NCBI GenBank assembly: GCA_036365455.1 | Contig: JAWQUS010000010.1 | Location: 22,926,501 to 22,990,500, forward strand | From: Macrosoma leucophasiata | Lineage: Eukaryota; Arthropoda; Insecta; Lepidoptera; Hedylidae | Direction of reading: 5' to 3' | DNA length: 64,000 nt | Shown: one piece after another, positions 33,291 through 45,080 of the stretch | Position numbering within the stretch: the stretch's first letter is position 1 | How the letters are laid out: each line of letters opens with the position of its first letter | Notes under the pieces: generated by a model | Seen by the model: only the letters and a program-made list of their open reading frames with translations | Databases searched by the model: none | What the model was told of the DNA's origin: nothing | Translations under genes and position numbers: made by a program

Positions 33291-33732
33291 AAATATTGTT
33301 ATTGTTGGTATATTATTACTCTACAAAGGTGATCGTTTAAATTTGTGGTAGAGCTCCTGTGGTACAACTCGACAATACAGTAATTTAAAGTCTATTTCTG
33401 GTAATCAAGCAAAATAATTTTGTTTCACGCCGGAATATATTTAATTAACCTTATGCTTTTTCTAAAACGTCTCCTATAAAAGACCTAAAAAAGTAGTGGT
33501 CATGAACACAAAACGAGCGTAATACGTTAGTATGATGACAACAAATAAAAAAAAATACGTTTATCACGCACGCACGACGCATAACATGGTATTTTTAATA
33601 AAGTCGGATTATACACAATGACAATTTTGCTATCATATTATAGACAAAAAGTCTTGTGACACCTGCTTCATGGTTTTCCTTCTGTCTAATGCTAAAAATA
33701 TGAACATAGTAAGATAGTAATGGAGAAAAAGG

Positions 33733-34250
33733 GCGGGAACCTTGAAAGATGCGCGTGGTGCTATTATTTTATATTCTTAATGTATTTTTGAGTTATCTAT
33801 ACCTATAATAAAACTGTAAAAGTTCAAATTCTGTACATTAAAAATATTGAAAAAATAAATACCAGGGGATGTTACTAGATCGATACCGAACCCAAATATG
33901 TGATTAGATTTTTTTTTGTCTGTCTGTCTGTCTGTCTGTTTGTTTGTCTGTCTGTCTGTCTGTTTGTTCAATCATCACATAAAAACTACCAGTCCGATTA
34001 CAATGAAACTTGGTATGGTTATACTTTAATCTTTGGCGCACAACACTGGGTACTTTTTATCCCGTAAAAATGTCTGTTTGTCTGTGTGTTTGTGCACGCT
34101 TATTTCAGAAAATGCTTATTCGATCTGTTGTTTTCACTCATATATTGAAGTAAGTTTCACTTAATATTTAGTGTTTGTTTCATGTAAATCGGTTCAGAAA
34201 TAAAAAAGTTATGTCAATTTAAAGAATCGTATAGAATATTTTTAAGCTAT
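33733..34250. repeat. Mixed repeat debris and TCTG microsatellite
   Basis: 33733-33790 matches the start of repeat G (42107). A tctgtctg run occupies 33911-33967 and is followed by sequence resembling repeat F. The segment 33291-33732 before it is unassigned. Confidence 0.5.
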
Positions 34251-34275
34251 TCTGTATCATAGTTCTATCTTTCAG

Positions 34276-34323
34276 GGGGTTTCGTACTAAAAGGTACGCT
34301 TTTACCTTTTAGTACGAAACCCC
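34276..34323. repeat. Perfect 21-bp hairpin
   Basis: Arms 34276-34296 and 34303-34323 are exact complements around loop CGCTTT. A gaaat-rich minisatellite follows (34328-34372). Confidence 0.85.
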
Positions 34324-34954
34324 TACGGAAATGAAATGAAATGAATGAATGAAATGAAATAAATGAAATGAATAATACTTTATTCTTTGGCTTACACATC
34401 AAGAACAAAATAAATAAAGAAAATAATAAATATGAAACGATACGGATTACTAATCCATCGCTGTCTGTCTGTCTGTCTGTCCGTCCGTATGTCTGTCACC
34501 ACGCCGTTTCTCATAAAAAGTGATAGAAAGCTAGAAAAGCTAACATTTTCACAAATCATGTATTACTGTTACTGCTATAAAGACAAAATTTATTACTTAA
34601 AATAAGAAAATGAAAATGAGGGGACATAAAACATAGTTGTTTTTTTTTTTCGTATAATTTTTGCACGACAATAACGGCAGCAAGTAGACGCTTAAAGTTT
34701 TCACAGAATTTTTAGTTCTTATGTTGTATATTACCTTTCATAATAAATAATTAAATAAAAATGAAGTAAATATTAAACCCATACAACACACTTATTTTTT
34801 ATGCAATTTTTTGTTCGGAACCCTTCGTGCACGAGGCCGACTCGCTCTTGGCCGTTAGTAACTTAAGCATATCTACTGCATAGCAGCGTCCTGGTATAAA
34901 ACAATCGCCGCTATGATCACCAATCAGCATGCCAAACGTGGAAATTATGGCATA

Positions 34955-35240
34955 TTCTTTCCTTTTGACGCTGAACACTGTTATGAGCATCTTTGGGAAA
35001 GGCTTTGTCCAGCAGAGACGGATGGACGTCTTTCGGATGTTGGTTATGATGATGATGGTGGTGGTGGTGGTGATGGTGGTGACGGTATTGGTGGCGTTAG
35101 TGGCGTTGCTGGCATTGGTGGTGTTGGTAGTGGTTGTGGTGGCGTTGGTGGCATTGGTGGCGTTGGTGTCGTTGGTGTCGTTGTTGTCATTGGTGTTATT
35201 GGTATCTTGGTGGCGTAGGTGTTGTTGGTGACTCTGGTGG
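34955..35240 (+). repeat. RTE tail running into a GGTGGC minisatellite
   Basis: 34960-35050 reads as the last codons of an RTE (LWERLCPAETDGRLSDVG) followed by gatgatgatg. It turns directly into a (GGTGGCGTT)-like repeat to about 35230. The Val/Gly-rich frames through it are by-products of the repeat. Confidence 0.65.
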
Positions 35241-35259
35241 TAATGTTTTTTTTTTAATT

Positions 35260-35490
35260 TTCTGATTTACCCCCCAAAAGTGGCCTCCCTGTTTAAAATT
35301 TATTATTTTACTTGACGTGTTCATCTTTGGGTCACCAATTTACATATATTCATCAAATTTCAACTCAATCGGTCCAGTAGTTTCGGAGCAAATTGGCTGT
35401 GACAGACGGTCAGACAGACAGACAGACAGACAGACGCACGAGTGATCCTATAAGGGTTCCTTTTTTCCTTTTAAGGTACGGAACCCTAAA
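35260..35490. repeat. Interspersed repeat with cagacagacaga run
   Basis: Contains tcggtccagtagtttcgg, a cagacagacagacag run at 35412, and ends aaggtacggaaccctaaaac. Related to 29928-30580. The opposite end of such an element is visible near 34820-34860 (gtgcacgag, gccgactcgc). Confidence 0.55.
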
Positions 35491-35559
35491 ACTCTACCGG
35501 TATCTAGTTATATGCCTAGGGATATAACTATATTACGCCTTTATCTATTATACTGCGAC

Positions 35560-35846
35560 TATAGAGCAACACCGGAGGGGCATATGCAGGCTTTCCCCTC
35601 TGTCAAAGTACAAGGCCAAATGGGCTTATACCTGTCGCCTAGATGTTCAAATGTGTGCGTGACATTGTTTCTGTATTTTGTTAAAGTCAAGGTGTGAGTT
35701 TCGTAGTAATAGACGATTTTTGTAGTGTGCGTGTGTGTCGCACGTAATTCCCCCCGCAAAACATGACAGACTGTTTTGCATCGGTTATACACGCTATGGC
35801 TACTCCCCTCCGGTCCGCCGCGACCGATGGGCCGCGTTGCTCTATG
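35560..35846 (+). mobile_element. hAT-type MITE, copy 4
   Basis: 287 bp, ends TATAGAGCAAC and GTTGCTCTATG, perfect 8-bp duplication ACTGCGAC (35552-35559 and 35847-35854). Confidence 0.9.
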
Positions 35847-36209
35847 ACTGCGACATATGAACTATAACGCCTATGGTACAATAATAGCATCACGTATCAA
35901 ACAGAAGCAAATTTTTATTTAAGGCTTATTTCAGTGGTTTCTTTATATGTAGTAAGTAAATATTAATTTGTGATACTAGAACGGCAAACTGAATTTAATT
36001 GGTGTAAGAGCTCCAGTGATACCTGAGCTTATGTATTTATTGTTGGGTGGTTGTGTGTATTGCCTCGTAATTTTCGCCCTAAACACCGGTTCCAGAGGTC
36101 CTAGTGATAGTTCCGGGTTAGTACCTTAAGAGTGGGAGGTATCAACATCGAAATCTTAGTTTTGAAGTTTATATCAAGTGTACCGTCATCATATTATTTC
36201 AAAGTTGGT

Positions 36210-36590
36210 ATACAATTCTCAAGCTTACACTTAGGTTGGCACTCCTTGGCACTCTTCACGGTCATTGGTCGATTCTGACAAGACGTCACTGACGTCACCA
36301 CTCGCCACTACCTGTAGCGAATCGAACTTGCAACGGAAAAGGAGACGCTTGAAATTCGTGATCCCGAACGCGCGCGTTTTGTGGCTGGTCCAGGGCCACC
36401 CGTGACTCGACACCCCGGCCGGGAGTGAAAACCAAGAAAGAACTCGAAGACCACAGGATCAAGACAACATAAATGCCGAAAGCTGGAACCGCAGGTTAGT
36501 CAGACGACCTATTAGACCGTTCTCCCTTGTGGGAGTCCCTGTTTGTGAGACGCCAACCGAGTGAAACCGGGCCCTCACAATACATCAAGT
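36210..36590. other. GC-rich block of unknown nature
   Basis: About 380 bases, clearly richer in G+C than its surroundings, including a gtcactgacgtcaccac palindrome-like site and gaccgttctcccttgtggga. No convincing protein reading. May be part of an unrecognised retroelement. The neighbours 35900-36209 and 36591-37020 are unassigned apart from a diverged tRNA-like block near 36885. Confidence 0.35.
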
Positions 36591-37039
36591 ATTACTTGAT
36601 ATAAACTTGATTATTCACTTACCATCAGTGTGCTGGTGGTAGAATGTCAGTTACCTACTCAAAAAATTGTTAGAAAAGTTTTTTTTTCTATTGTTTTTTT
36701 ATTGTTTTTATGCAGTAAGTAGCTGTTAATGATATGTCGGCTGCACCAAAAAATGTGTTTCTTCCTTTTATATATCTATGTTTTTTTGTATTTTTCGTAA
36801 TAGCACATGCGAGTGCTAAACTACCTAGGTACTAAAGATTTAAAAAAAAAATAAGGAAAGACGATTTTTATTACTGGATCACTAGCCCAGTACTACTAAG
36901 CTACCAAAGTCCCATACACAACCGGCGATTTTTTTTTACTCAACGGTATCTATTGCCAACAATGCTAGTTATGGGTATAGTGAACAGTCTGCCTATAGGT
37001 ACTTAATATTATAAAGAGCAAACATTAATGTTTTTGTAT

Positions 37040-37275
37040 GTTTTTTTTTTTTATGTAATAAAAGTGGCAAACAATCGTGCAGTTCACATTGATGTTAAGT
37101 GATGACTGCAGCCTATAGACACCCACACAATGACCAGAGGTCAAAATGCAAATGCGCTGACACTCCTGAGGCATTAGGTGTTATGCCTCTGTGCCGGAAA
37201 TCACAGAGCCGTACATTACCAAATGACCGAAACATGATAGTGCTGAACACTACCATTTAACGGAAAGTATATTAG
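37040..37275 (-). repeat. SINE-A, 3' part, split by RTE insertion
   Basis: T run and gtggcaaac block at the left, ending aacggaaagtatattag at 37275. The rest of the same copy is at 39961-40014. Confidence 0.88.
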
Positions 37276-39952
37276 CATCTATCTGCATCACAATGAAATC
37301 GACTATATACTTACAACCTACAACCTAGAAATACATAATTTTAATATAATTAATAATCTTAATTTTTATACAGATCACAGAATGATACGATGTAAATTAT
37401 GCATAGAAACGTTAAAGAAAAGGAAATTTATCAAAACATCACAAACTTTTCATAGAGACCTACCAATACTTACAAGAGAGAGTGGAAAACAACTGAAACA
37501 AAAATTAACGGCAGCAATACAAAAGTCATTCGACGTACAGACACAGTACGAAAATTTTGAAGCAGAAATTACCAATATAGCCCTACAAATACCAAAAACA
37601 AAGAATAAAAACAATAAAGAAATGGAAATTTGTATAAGAAAATTATTTGAAGAACGGAAACAATTATATAACAAAAAAAGAACCAAAGATGGCAAAAACC
37701 AAATCACTCAAATAAGTAAAAAAATCAACAGAATCATTTCAGAAAATACAAAGGTTCAGAGGAAAAATACTTTTGAAAAATATATAAGCAAAACTGGAGC
37801 TGTGAAAAAAGCATACAAAGAGCTACGTGCAACTTCAAACTGGATGCCAAGTGTCACAGATAAAGCTGGAAATAAAATAATAAAACGGCTTGATATTACA
37901 AAAGAGGCTACAAAATTCTACCAAGAACTCTACTCTACTAACTCGACAAACTCAATAACAATTTTTGATAAATGCATCCAAGAACAGAAACATATTTCAG
38001 AGATTAGACCATCTGTACCTCCTATACTACTTTCAGAAATAGAATATGCCATTAAAACACAAAAAAATGATAAATCACCTGGTGAAGACAGAATTACAAA
38101 CGAATTATTAAAGTCTCTATCAGAACCTTTGCGCACACCTCTATAAATTATATTCAATAACATACTTGAAAAACAAATAACTCCAATTCAATGGTCTAAA
38201 TCTACAACGACTCTACTACATAAAAAAGGAGACAGAGGCAACTTAAACAACTATAGACCGATCAGTATCATGAGTAATATCTACAAAGTTTTTTCAAAAA
38301 TCTTATTACTACGATTGTCCAAGATCCTCGACGAAAATCAACCACGAGAACAAGCGGGCTTTCGGAAACATTTTTCAACAATTGACCATATCCATGTTAT
38401 GACGCAACTCATAGAAAAAAGTAAAGAATATGGGCGGACTCTATATATTTGCTTTATTGACTTCACAAAAGCTTTCGACTCTCTAGAATTTTCTGCCATT
38501 TGGAAAGCTCTGTTAAAACAAGGTGTGGACCTAGAGTATGTAGAACTGCTTCATAATGTATATTCGAAAAGCTCTTCTAAAATAAGGCTAGAGAGAGACG
38601 GACCAGAATTTTCCATAGGGAAAGGAGTAAGGCAAGGTGATCCGCTTTCGCCCAAAATATTTTCAGCAGTACTTGAAATGATTTTCAGACAAATCAATTG
38701 GGAAAACCAAGGAATAAAAATAGATGGAGAATACCTAAGTCACCTGCGATTCGTTGACGACATTGCCGTATTCGCTGAAGATAGTACACAACTGGAAAAT
38801 ATGATAACCGATTTGGCAAGAGAGAGTAAAAAAGTGGGCCTATACTTGAACACCGGAAAAACAAAAATTATTACCAATGGAAGAAAGTATAATATCTCAG
38901 TATATGAGGAAAAGATCGAATATGTTATGGAATATATTTACCTAGGTCAATCAATTTCATTTCAGGATCAGACCGAAAAAGAAATAAATAGACGAATTGC
39001 GATTGCGTGGAAAAAGTATTGGAGTCTCAAAGAAATTATGAAAAACAAAGACATAAGTATGAAAATTAAAAGGAAATTATATGACACAGTGATCTTACCT
39101 TGCTTAACATATGGCTGCCAAACATGGTCCCTTCGCAAGAAAGATGAAAGAAAATTGGCTATCCAGCAACGGAAAATGGAAAGAAGTATGTTAAGTATCA
39201 AATTATCTGACAAAATAAAAAACAAAACCATAAGATGCAATACCCAAATATGCGATATACTCGAACGAATAAGGAACCTTAAATGGAAATGGGCAGGACA
39301 TGTGTATAGAATGGAAAATAATAGATGGACAAAGAAAATAACAGAATGGACACCAAGAGAGGGTCAAAGAAGCAGAGGACGTCCTAAAAAACGATGGGAA
39401 GACATTTTTAAAGAAAGATGTGGACCAGATTGGTGGAGATTAACGAAGGACAGAGAGCACTGGAGGAAACTGGGGGAGGCCTACGCCGCAGAGGCGACTT
39501 CCATAATTTAATTTAAATAAATAAATTAAAAAATATAAACAATTAAAGACATTGAAATGCATGCTTATGACATTTATAAATATTAAAAATGTTTTATTAA
39601 TTAAATTTTGACATTACATGTAATTAGAATGACGAATTAATTTAAAAATCTATGATAAGTTATAAATGTAATTTTTAGTATTTATCTGATTGATTATATA
39701 TATAAAATAAAACAAATTTAGTAAAATTAAATAGGTTTATACTAAATGAAATGTAAAAATTTATATTTTAAAAATAATATGACACAATGTTTAAGAATTA
39801 ATTTTTATTTTTAGTAAAATCATTAATTTATTCAAATATGTCAATAAAATATACTTCCAATAATTTTAATTAAGTCTTAATAATCTCAACAATTATGGTA
39901 GAATAAAGGCTATTTTTATTTTTATTTTTATTTTTATTTTTTTATTTTATTT
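37276..39952 (+). mobile_element. RTE LINE, 5' truncated, inserted in SINE-A
   Basis: 2677 bp between two copies of the target duplication TATATTAG (37268-37275 and 39953-39960). It starts inside the endonuclease and ends in an ATTTTT-type tandem tail (39911-39952). The interrupted host is a minus-strand SINE-A that reads through cleanly when the insert is removed. Confidence 0.9.
37277..39511 (+). pseudogene. RTE endonuclease/reverse-transcriptase ORF with one internal stop
   Basis: One frame runs from the C-terminal end of the endonuclease (NEIDYIL, then TDHRMIRC) through the reverse transcriptase. It has a single in-frame TAA at 38144-38146. Past the stop: NNYRPISIM, QAGFRKHFSTIDH, CFIDFTKAFDS, GVRQGDPLSPKIF and the catalytic FVDD (about 38750-38761, where RTE often has FADD). 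The C-terminal WAGHVYRM and RGRPKKRWED are typical of RTE. The truncated endonuclease and the stop mean it is not autonomous. The host is not expected to use it. Confidence 0.85.
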
Positions 39953-39960
39953 TATATTAG

Positions 39961-40014
39961 GTAATGCGGTGGTGCCTACGCCCGCGAGCTCCATCACTGG
40001 AGCTCTACCACCAG
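39961..40014 (-). repeat. SINE-A, 5' part of the split copy
   Basis: gtaatgcggtggtgcctacg to gagctctaccaccag. It continues the copy at 37040-37275. A short (tag)n run follows. The stretch 40046-41340 is otherwise unassigned, apart from repeat H at about 40985-41098. Confidence 0.85.
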
Positions 40015-41465
40015 TAATAGTAGTAGTAGCAGTAGTAGTGGTATGTATGTTTGTAACGTTTTCACACAATAACTACTGGACCGATTTCAAAATTTTTTTC
40101 ACCATTAGTAAACTGTACCTTTACCAGTGGCGATGCCTAGTGCTTATAATTGGGGTGGCTCCAGCTTTTGTTATATAGGGTGTAGTGTTAAGTGCGCAAA
40201 ACCTGAAAACCGTTTTTTCAGACAGTCTTTCATTAGGGAAAGAACTTTGAAAAAAGATTTTTTTTTGTATGAAATAGCTGATATGTTTGCGATTTTAGGG
40301 TTTAATTACTAAATAAAAAGTCAATTAAATCAATAGAAAAATATAAAACGTAACAAATACTATCACAAATCTACACTCTTGCGAAAAATCGTTAGGTAGT
40401 GCGCCATTCACAGCGCCGACCCGCACCATTCTTTCTTTCTTTCTATTCTTTGACTCGGCTTACACTATGCACTCCGTCAGGCCACGAGAAAAATATGACA
40501 ATTGATTTCTAATATTATTGTTCTTGGCCGATATCGGCCAACTGCGGCTCAACAGTAGGTCAAATTTCTATTTACCAGTTTCAACCAGTTTACCGGTGCA
40601 CTGCACTTTAAAAACATAAAAACACAAACACTACTTCAACAAATGCACAAGTATTGGAAAATAACATTCACTACCTACTCATTACGTCGACAAGTCACTT
40701 CAATTCAATATACTGAAACACTTTTATTATCGTACTAATGCAATGCAATCACATAGCGTAAAGGTAAGAAATTTTAATATTAAAAAAGTTTTTAATTGTG
40801 AACATAATTATTTTACCTTAGGTATTTTTCAGTTTTCCTTCCGAAAACTGAAAAATTATCTTTTTTTTTCACGACTCGTTGACATATAGCCATACACTGC
40901 ATAATAAAGCACCATCTTAATGTTAATAAATAAAATATTCAATTACAAATTAATCAAAACTAGGCCGCTCGCAACCTCGCTGTAGAGTACCAACCGTCGC
41001 CCATAAGAGGGGAAGTGATTGGGTGAAGCGCGGCAAATGGGCGGGACGTCGAAGTGTCCATTCTATACGTAGTATTATTACATATTCGCTGGCAGAAGCG
41101 CATCGCTCGCCTCAGTTGCGTTCGTGATAGAAGAGCGCAGCGCTCGGAAAATGCAATTATTTATTGTACCTAGGTCTAAGTAATAAGGTTGTAAATATAT
41201 GATTATTTACATTTGAATGCTTAAAAATTATGGTATGGCGGCGCCATACGCACCATCGCAGAGAAATCGCCACCGACCTTTACTAAGTGACAAAGGCTAT
41301 ATTACATTCAATGCACCCGTGCGACGCCGGAAGGTAGTATTTAATAAACTGAAAAGTTTATTGTATCGGTTGTATGACTAACATTGTTAGTAACAGACGG
41401 CGATACCGCCACCGCATGTTTTCTTGTATTCTTCCCAAAACACATATGAATGATCATACTTTTAT

Positions 41466-41728
41466 TATGGAAGTGGCAAACAAGCATGCAGTTCACATTG
41501 ATGTTAGGTGATGACTGCAGCCTGTAGACACTCACACCAAGATCAAAATGCAGATGCGTTACCACTTCTGAGGCCTAAGGTGTTATGCCTCTGTGCCGGA
41601 AATTACAGGGCCGTCCGTACCTCCTGACCGGAACACGATAGTGCTGAATACTACCATTTAGCGGCAAGTATATTAGGTAATGCGGTGGTGCCTACGCCCG
41701 CGAGCTCCGTCACTGGAGTTCTACTACC
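41466..41728 (-). repeat. SINE-A, nearly full length
   Basis: gtggcaaacaagcatgcagt to cgtcactggagttctactac. Confidence 0.85.
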
Positions 41729-41734
41729 GGTGAA

Positions 41735-41780
41735 AACAGCGTGCGAATAAACTCTTATTAGAGTTTATTCGCACGCTGTT
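41735..41780. repeat. Perfect 21-bp hairpin
   Basis: Arms 41735-41755 and 41760-41780 are exact complements around loop TATT, six bases past the end of a SINE-A copy. Confidence 0.88.
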
Positions 41781-41982
41781 CTTGCAGTTGCCTTCGACGA
41801 TGCACGTTATGCCACGCTTATATTCGTGTCAAATTACTATGAGTCTCCGAGCATAGCTGCGGACGGACGGACATGGGAACAAACCATAAGGACAGGCTAT
41901 GTAACCATTAAAAAGCTTTTCATATGCACCGGCTGCTTCTTGGAAATGGATTAAGCTGGTATTTAGTGTGGCTTCTGCTAAC

Positions 41983-42106
41983 ATCATTATTTCAGCCGAA
42001 AGACATCCACTGCTGAACATAGGCCTCTGCTAAAGATTGTCAGAACCAACGGTTCTGGGCTACCCTCATCCAGCGATTGCCTGCAACCTTTAACAGGGAG
42101 TTTTGG
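41983..42106 (-). repeat. RTE LINE 3' end
   Basis: catcattatttcagccgaaa and the gtccactgctgaac-like block. The minus strand reads LKVAGNRWMRVAQNRW and VQQWMSFG, the RTE C-terminus. Confidence 0.75.
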
Positions 42107-42360
42107 CGGGAACTTTGAAAGAGGCGTGTGGTGCTCTTATTTTATTTCTTGGTGTATCTTTGAGTTATATTAAATAAAGTTGGTGGCATATTGTTTGATA
42201 TAGGTTTACTACAATGCCTGTGAATAGTCAAATAGAATAACAGTGCGAAAACATGGCCTTACAGGTTGCCTCCAAAACTTCATTGCGAATGTTCTGGTAA
42301 AGTAGCCATCGCTTTACTCGATTTACTGACTGTGACTCTGATTGGCTGACTGATAATTGA
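42107..42360 (+). repeat. Repeat G
   Basis: From ttttggcgggaactttgaaa to ctttactcgatttactgact. An inverted copy lies at 47463-47752 and a fragment at 33733. No coding frame. 42361-43220 is unassigned. Confidence 0.6.
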
Positions 42361-43229
42361 CTGACTGACTTTGACTTTTACGCTGCTTATTACGATATGC
42401 TTATATATTACGCTGCTTATAAATAATTTATTAAGAAATCTTCTGCGCCAGACCAGGACAAGGGCTTTATCCAGACTTAGAGTCAATGCTTCAAAAATGT
42501 TCTATTAACATATTTTTAGTTCTTACAAGATTAATCAAAACCTTTTTCGGATATAAACGAACATGGAAAGTTGAAGAAAACTTCCAAATTTGTCCGGTCA
42601 ATCTTAAGTTTTGCGCCTATCATTTAGCGATTCATTTTTATATCGAATATAAATTAGAAAATAAATAATTTTACTTTCTATTATACTAATTAAAACATTA
42701 ATAAGATACAACAACAAAAAATACGAAAAACATTTTTTTTTTGGGGTTAAATAAAGTTATTTTTATCCACTTAATGACGAATTTATTTGATTTGACGTCA
42801 TTTAATGGTTCTTGACGAATATTTTCTTGTGTATGTTGTTCACTCACATGTATCTTACTTTAAAGTATGATTCAAGGTGAACATTTAAAATTATACACAA
42901 CTTAGAAAAATATTTCAGTGCTGTGCTTCTGTAGGAGTAAATATGCCATCACCACGGAGCGACACGTGATAATGTGACGGTGTTTACATCCTCAACCTCA
43001 TTAGAGCACTACCACCAGTTAACTAATTACAATTTTTTACTTACTTTTTATGAGATTTTTACTTGTATACTAGCGAACAATTAAGTTTTTTTTAAATAAT
43101 GATTATGGTCAAGCGTGCGATCACGTGGTAAGTAAATTATATACACCTAAACAGAAACTAAAGGTAAAAAACCCTGGGTTCTCTTGCCTCTGCGACAGTT
43201 GTTGCGGGGACATCCTGCTAGTCTGTTTA

Positions 43230-43310
43230 TATGGTTTTACTGGAGGTGAAGTTCCAGTGTAGGGATTTGAGGGCGTAGGCACCAACGCATTACCTAATCT
43301 ATTTGCTGGC
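43230..43310 (+). repeat. SINE-A head fragment
   Basis: gagggcgtaggcaccaacgc and attacctaatctatttgctg, old subfamily. Confidence 0.5.
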
Positions 43311-43453
43311 TTCGCTAAGTTAAGTAATAATAAAAGGATCAATAGTTTAAAAGGAATAAATTGTAACAAATCTAGAAAATAAATAATTAAATAATAATAA
43401 TATGTTAATTGTCTGTGTACAAAATAAATCTGTTAACAAAATGAGGAATATAG

Positions 43454-43528
43454 GACTTCGGTAGCTCAGTTGGAAGAGCGGCTGGACTAGATTCCCAGTG
43501 GCCGCGAGTTCGAGTCTCGCCTGAAGTC
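43454..43528 (+). repeat. tRNA-like unit
   Basis: 75 bases that fold as a tRNA: acceptor GACTTCG with TGAAGTC, D-arm gctcagttggaagagc, T-arm gcgag/ctcgc with loop TTCGAGT. The loop ctagatt would give anticodon AGA, but the anticodon stem has an A-C mismatch and there is one extra base before the acceptor. Flanked by the family repeats. The best-looking candidate among these units, but probably a pseudo-tRNA. Confidence 0.55.
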
Positions 43529-43726
43529 AATTTTTTCTTTCCATTTTTCTTTAAAATATATATCACAAGCATACGTTAATGCAAAATAATATAAAACAAA
43601 ATGAGGAATGCCTATCATTAGGAAACAGACAGTAAAACTACAAATTGAAATTAAATAAACTAGTGAGTATTTATTGTTTCTATACTAATTATGTTAGAAG
43701 AAAATGTAAACTAAAAAAAAAATTTT

Positions 43727-43895
43727 TTTGCTGCCAAATGGTAGTTTAGCACTATCCTGTTCCGGTAAGATGGTTATGTATGACCCCGAAATAACTATCG
43801 TAGAGACATAACAACTAATGTCTCAGGAGTGGCAACGCATGTGTATTTTAATATTTTTAATCTCTGGTTTTTGTTTAAATGTCTATAGGCTGCAG
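43727..43895 (+). repeat. SINE-A, split by MITE (left part)
   Basis: tgctgccaaatggtagttta to gtctataggctgcag. Continues at 44189-44235 (ggctgcagtcataacttt). Confidence 0.75.
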
Positions 43896-44188
43896 CATAG
43901 AGCAACACCGGAGGGGAGTAGCCATATGCAGGCTTTCCCCTCTGTCAAAGTACAAGCCCAAATGGGCCTATACCTATCGCTTAGATGTTTAAATGCGTGC
44001 GTGAAATTGTTTCTGTATTTTGTTAAGGTCAAGGTGTGAGTTTCGTAGAAATAGGCGATTTTTGTAGTGTGCGTGTGTGTCGCACGCATTTCCCCCAGCA
44101 AAAAATGGCAGACTGTTTTGCATCGGTTATACACGCTATGGCTACTCCCCTCCGGTCCGCTGTGACCGGTGGGCCGCGTTGCTCTATG
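43896..44188 (+). mobile_element. hAT-type MITE, copy 5
   Basis: 293 bp, perfect ends CATAGAGCAAC and GTTGCTCTATG, perfect 8-bp duplication GGCTGCAG (43888-43895 and 44189-44196). The duplicated site is SINE-A sequence, so the pre-insertion sequence is known independently. Confidence 0.93.
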
Positions 44189-44349
44189 GGCTGCAGTCAT
44201 AACTTTACATTTTTGTGCCACCTACTTACATTACTTAAATGAATTCAAGTGGTTTCTAGATAGACCCGCGCGCTAAATTCTGTATTTTTTTTACTTTACG
44301 TACCTATAACCTTCGCAGATGAGCGATGGGTGAAAGGTATATACTTTTT

Positions 44350-44612
44350 TTATGTAATGGAAGTGGTAAACAAGCATGCAGTTCACATTGATGTTAAGTG
44401 ATGACTGCGGCCTATAGACACCCACACAAAGGCTGAGGTAAAAATGCAGATGCGTTAGCACTCTTGAGGCCTAAGGTGTTATGCCTCTGTGCCGGAAATT
44501 ACAGGACCGTACATTACCACCTGACCGGAACACGACAGTGCTGAACACTACCATTTAGCGACAAGTATATTAGGTAATGCGGTGGTGCCCCGTCACTAGA
44601 GCTCTACCAATA
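44350..44612 (-). repeat. SINE-A, nearly full length
   Basis: tatgtaatggaagtggtaaa to cactagagctctacca, with a small deletion near the head. 44613-45000 is unassigned. Confidence 0.85.
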
Positions 44613-45007
44613 GGTATTATGTGAATACAACAGATGATATAAGGAAAATGTAATACAAAATAATGAAAAAATACATAATTGATATTAATTATTTAATCAC
44701 CTACGATAATCACGATTTCATTTTAAACTGACATTTTCTTGAATCAGAATTATTATTTATTATTAAAAATTATCTGTAAATCTACCATGATATCGAATGG
44801 AATAATGAGTTATTATGTAAATCTCAATCAAGAAAAGAAAAACAAATCAACCTAGACGATAACGTTTGGCTAGGTTATAGCTATATTTATAACGTAATAA
44901 TGATACTTCTTAATTAAAAATAATGAATTTATTGTCTGTCCGTTCATTGTTATTAGTCATAAAATAAAAAAAAGCACAAATGTTCAAATCCTCAAAAAGT
45001 TAGGTAC

Positions 45008-45080
45008 TTATTATCATCATATCAGCCGAAAGATGTCCACTGCCGCACTAAAACCTCCCCATAAGGGGGATTGGCCTTCT
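45008..45080 (-). repeat. RTE LINE 3' end, short
   Basis: atcatcatatcagccgaaag and gtccactgccgcac. Confidence 0.6.

Noticed and set aside
34913..35231. Gly-rich and Val-rich frames of about 100 codons
   Set aside because: They run through the tail of an RTE element and a GGTGGC array.
38270..39511. 413-codon frame as a host gene
   Set aside because: It is the reverse-transcriptase part of the RTE element, bounded by a target duplication.
43454..43528. Possible true tRNA gene (anticodon AGA)
   Set aside because: The unit is dispersed with shared flanks, has a mismatched anticodon stem and an extra base, and lacks the long variable arm expected for serine tRNA.
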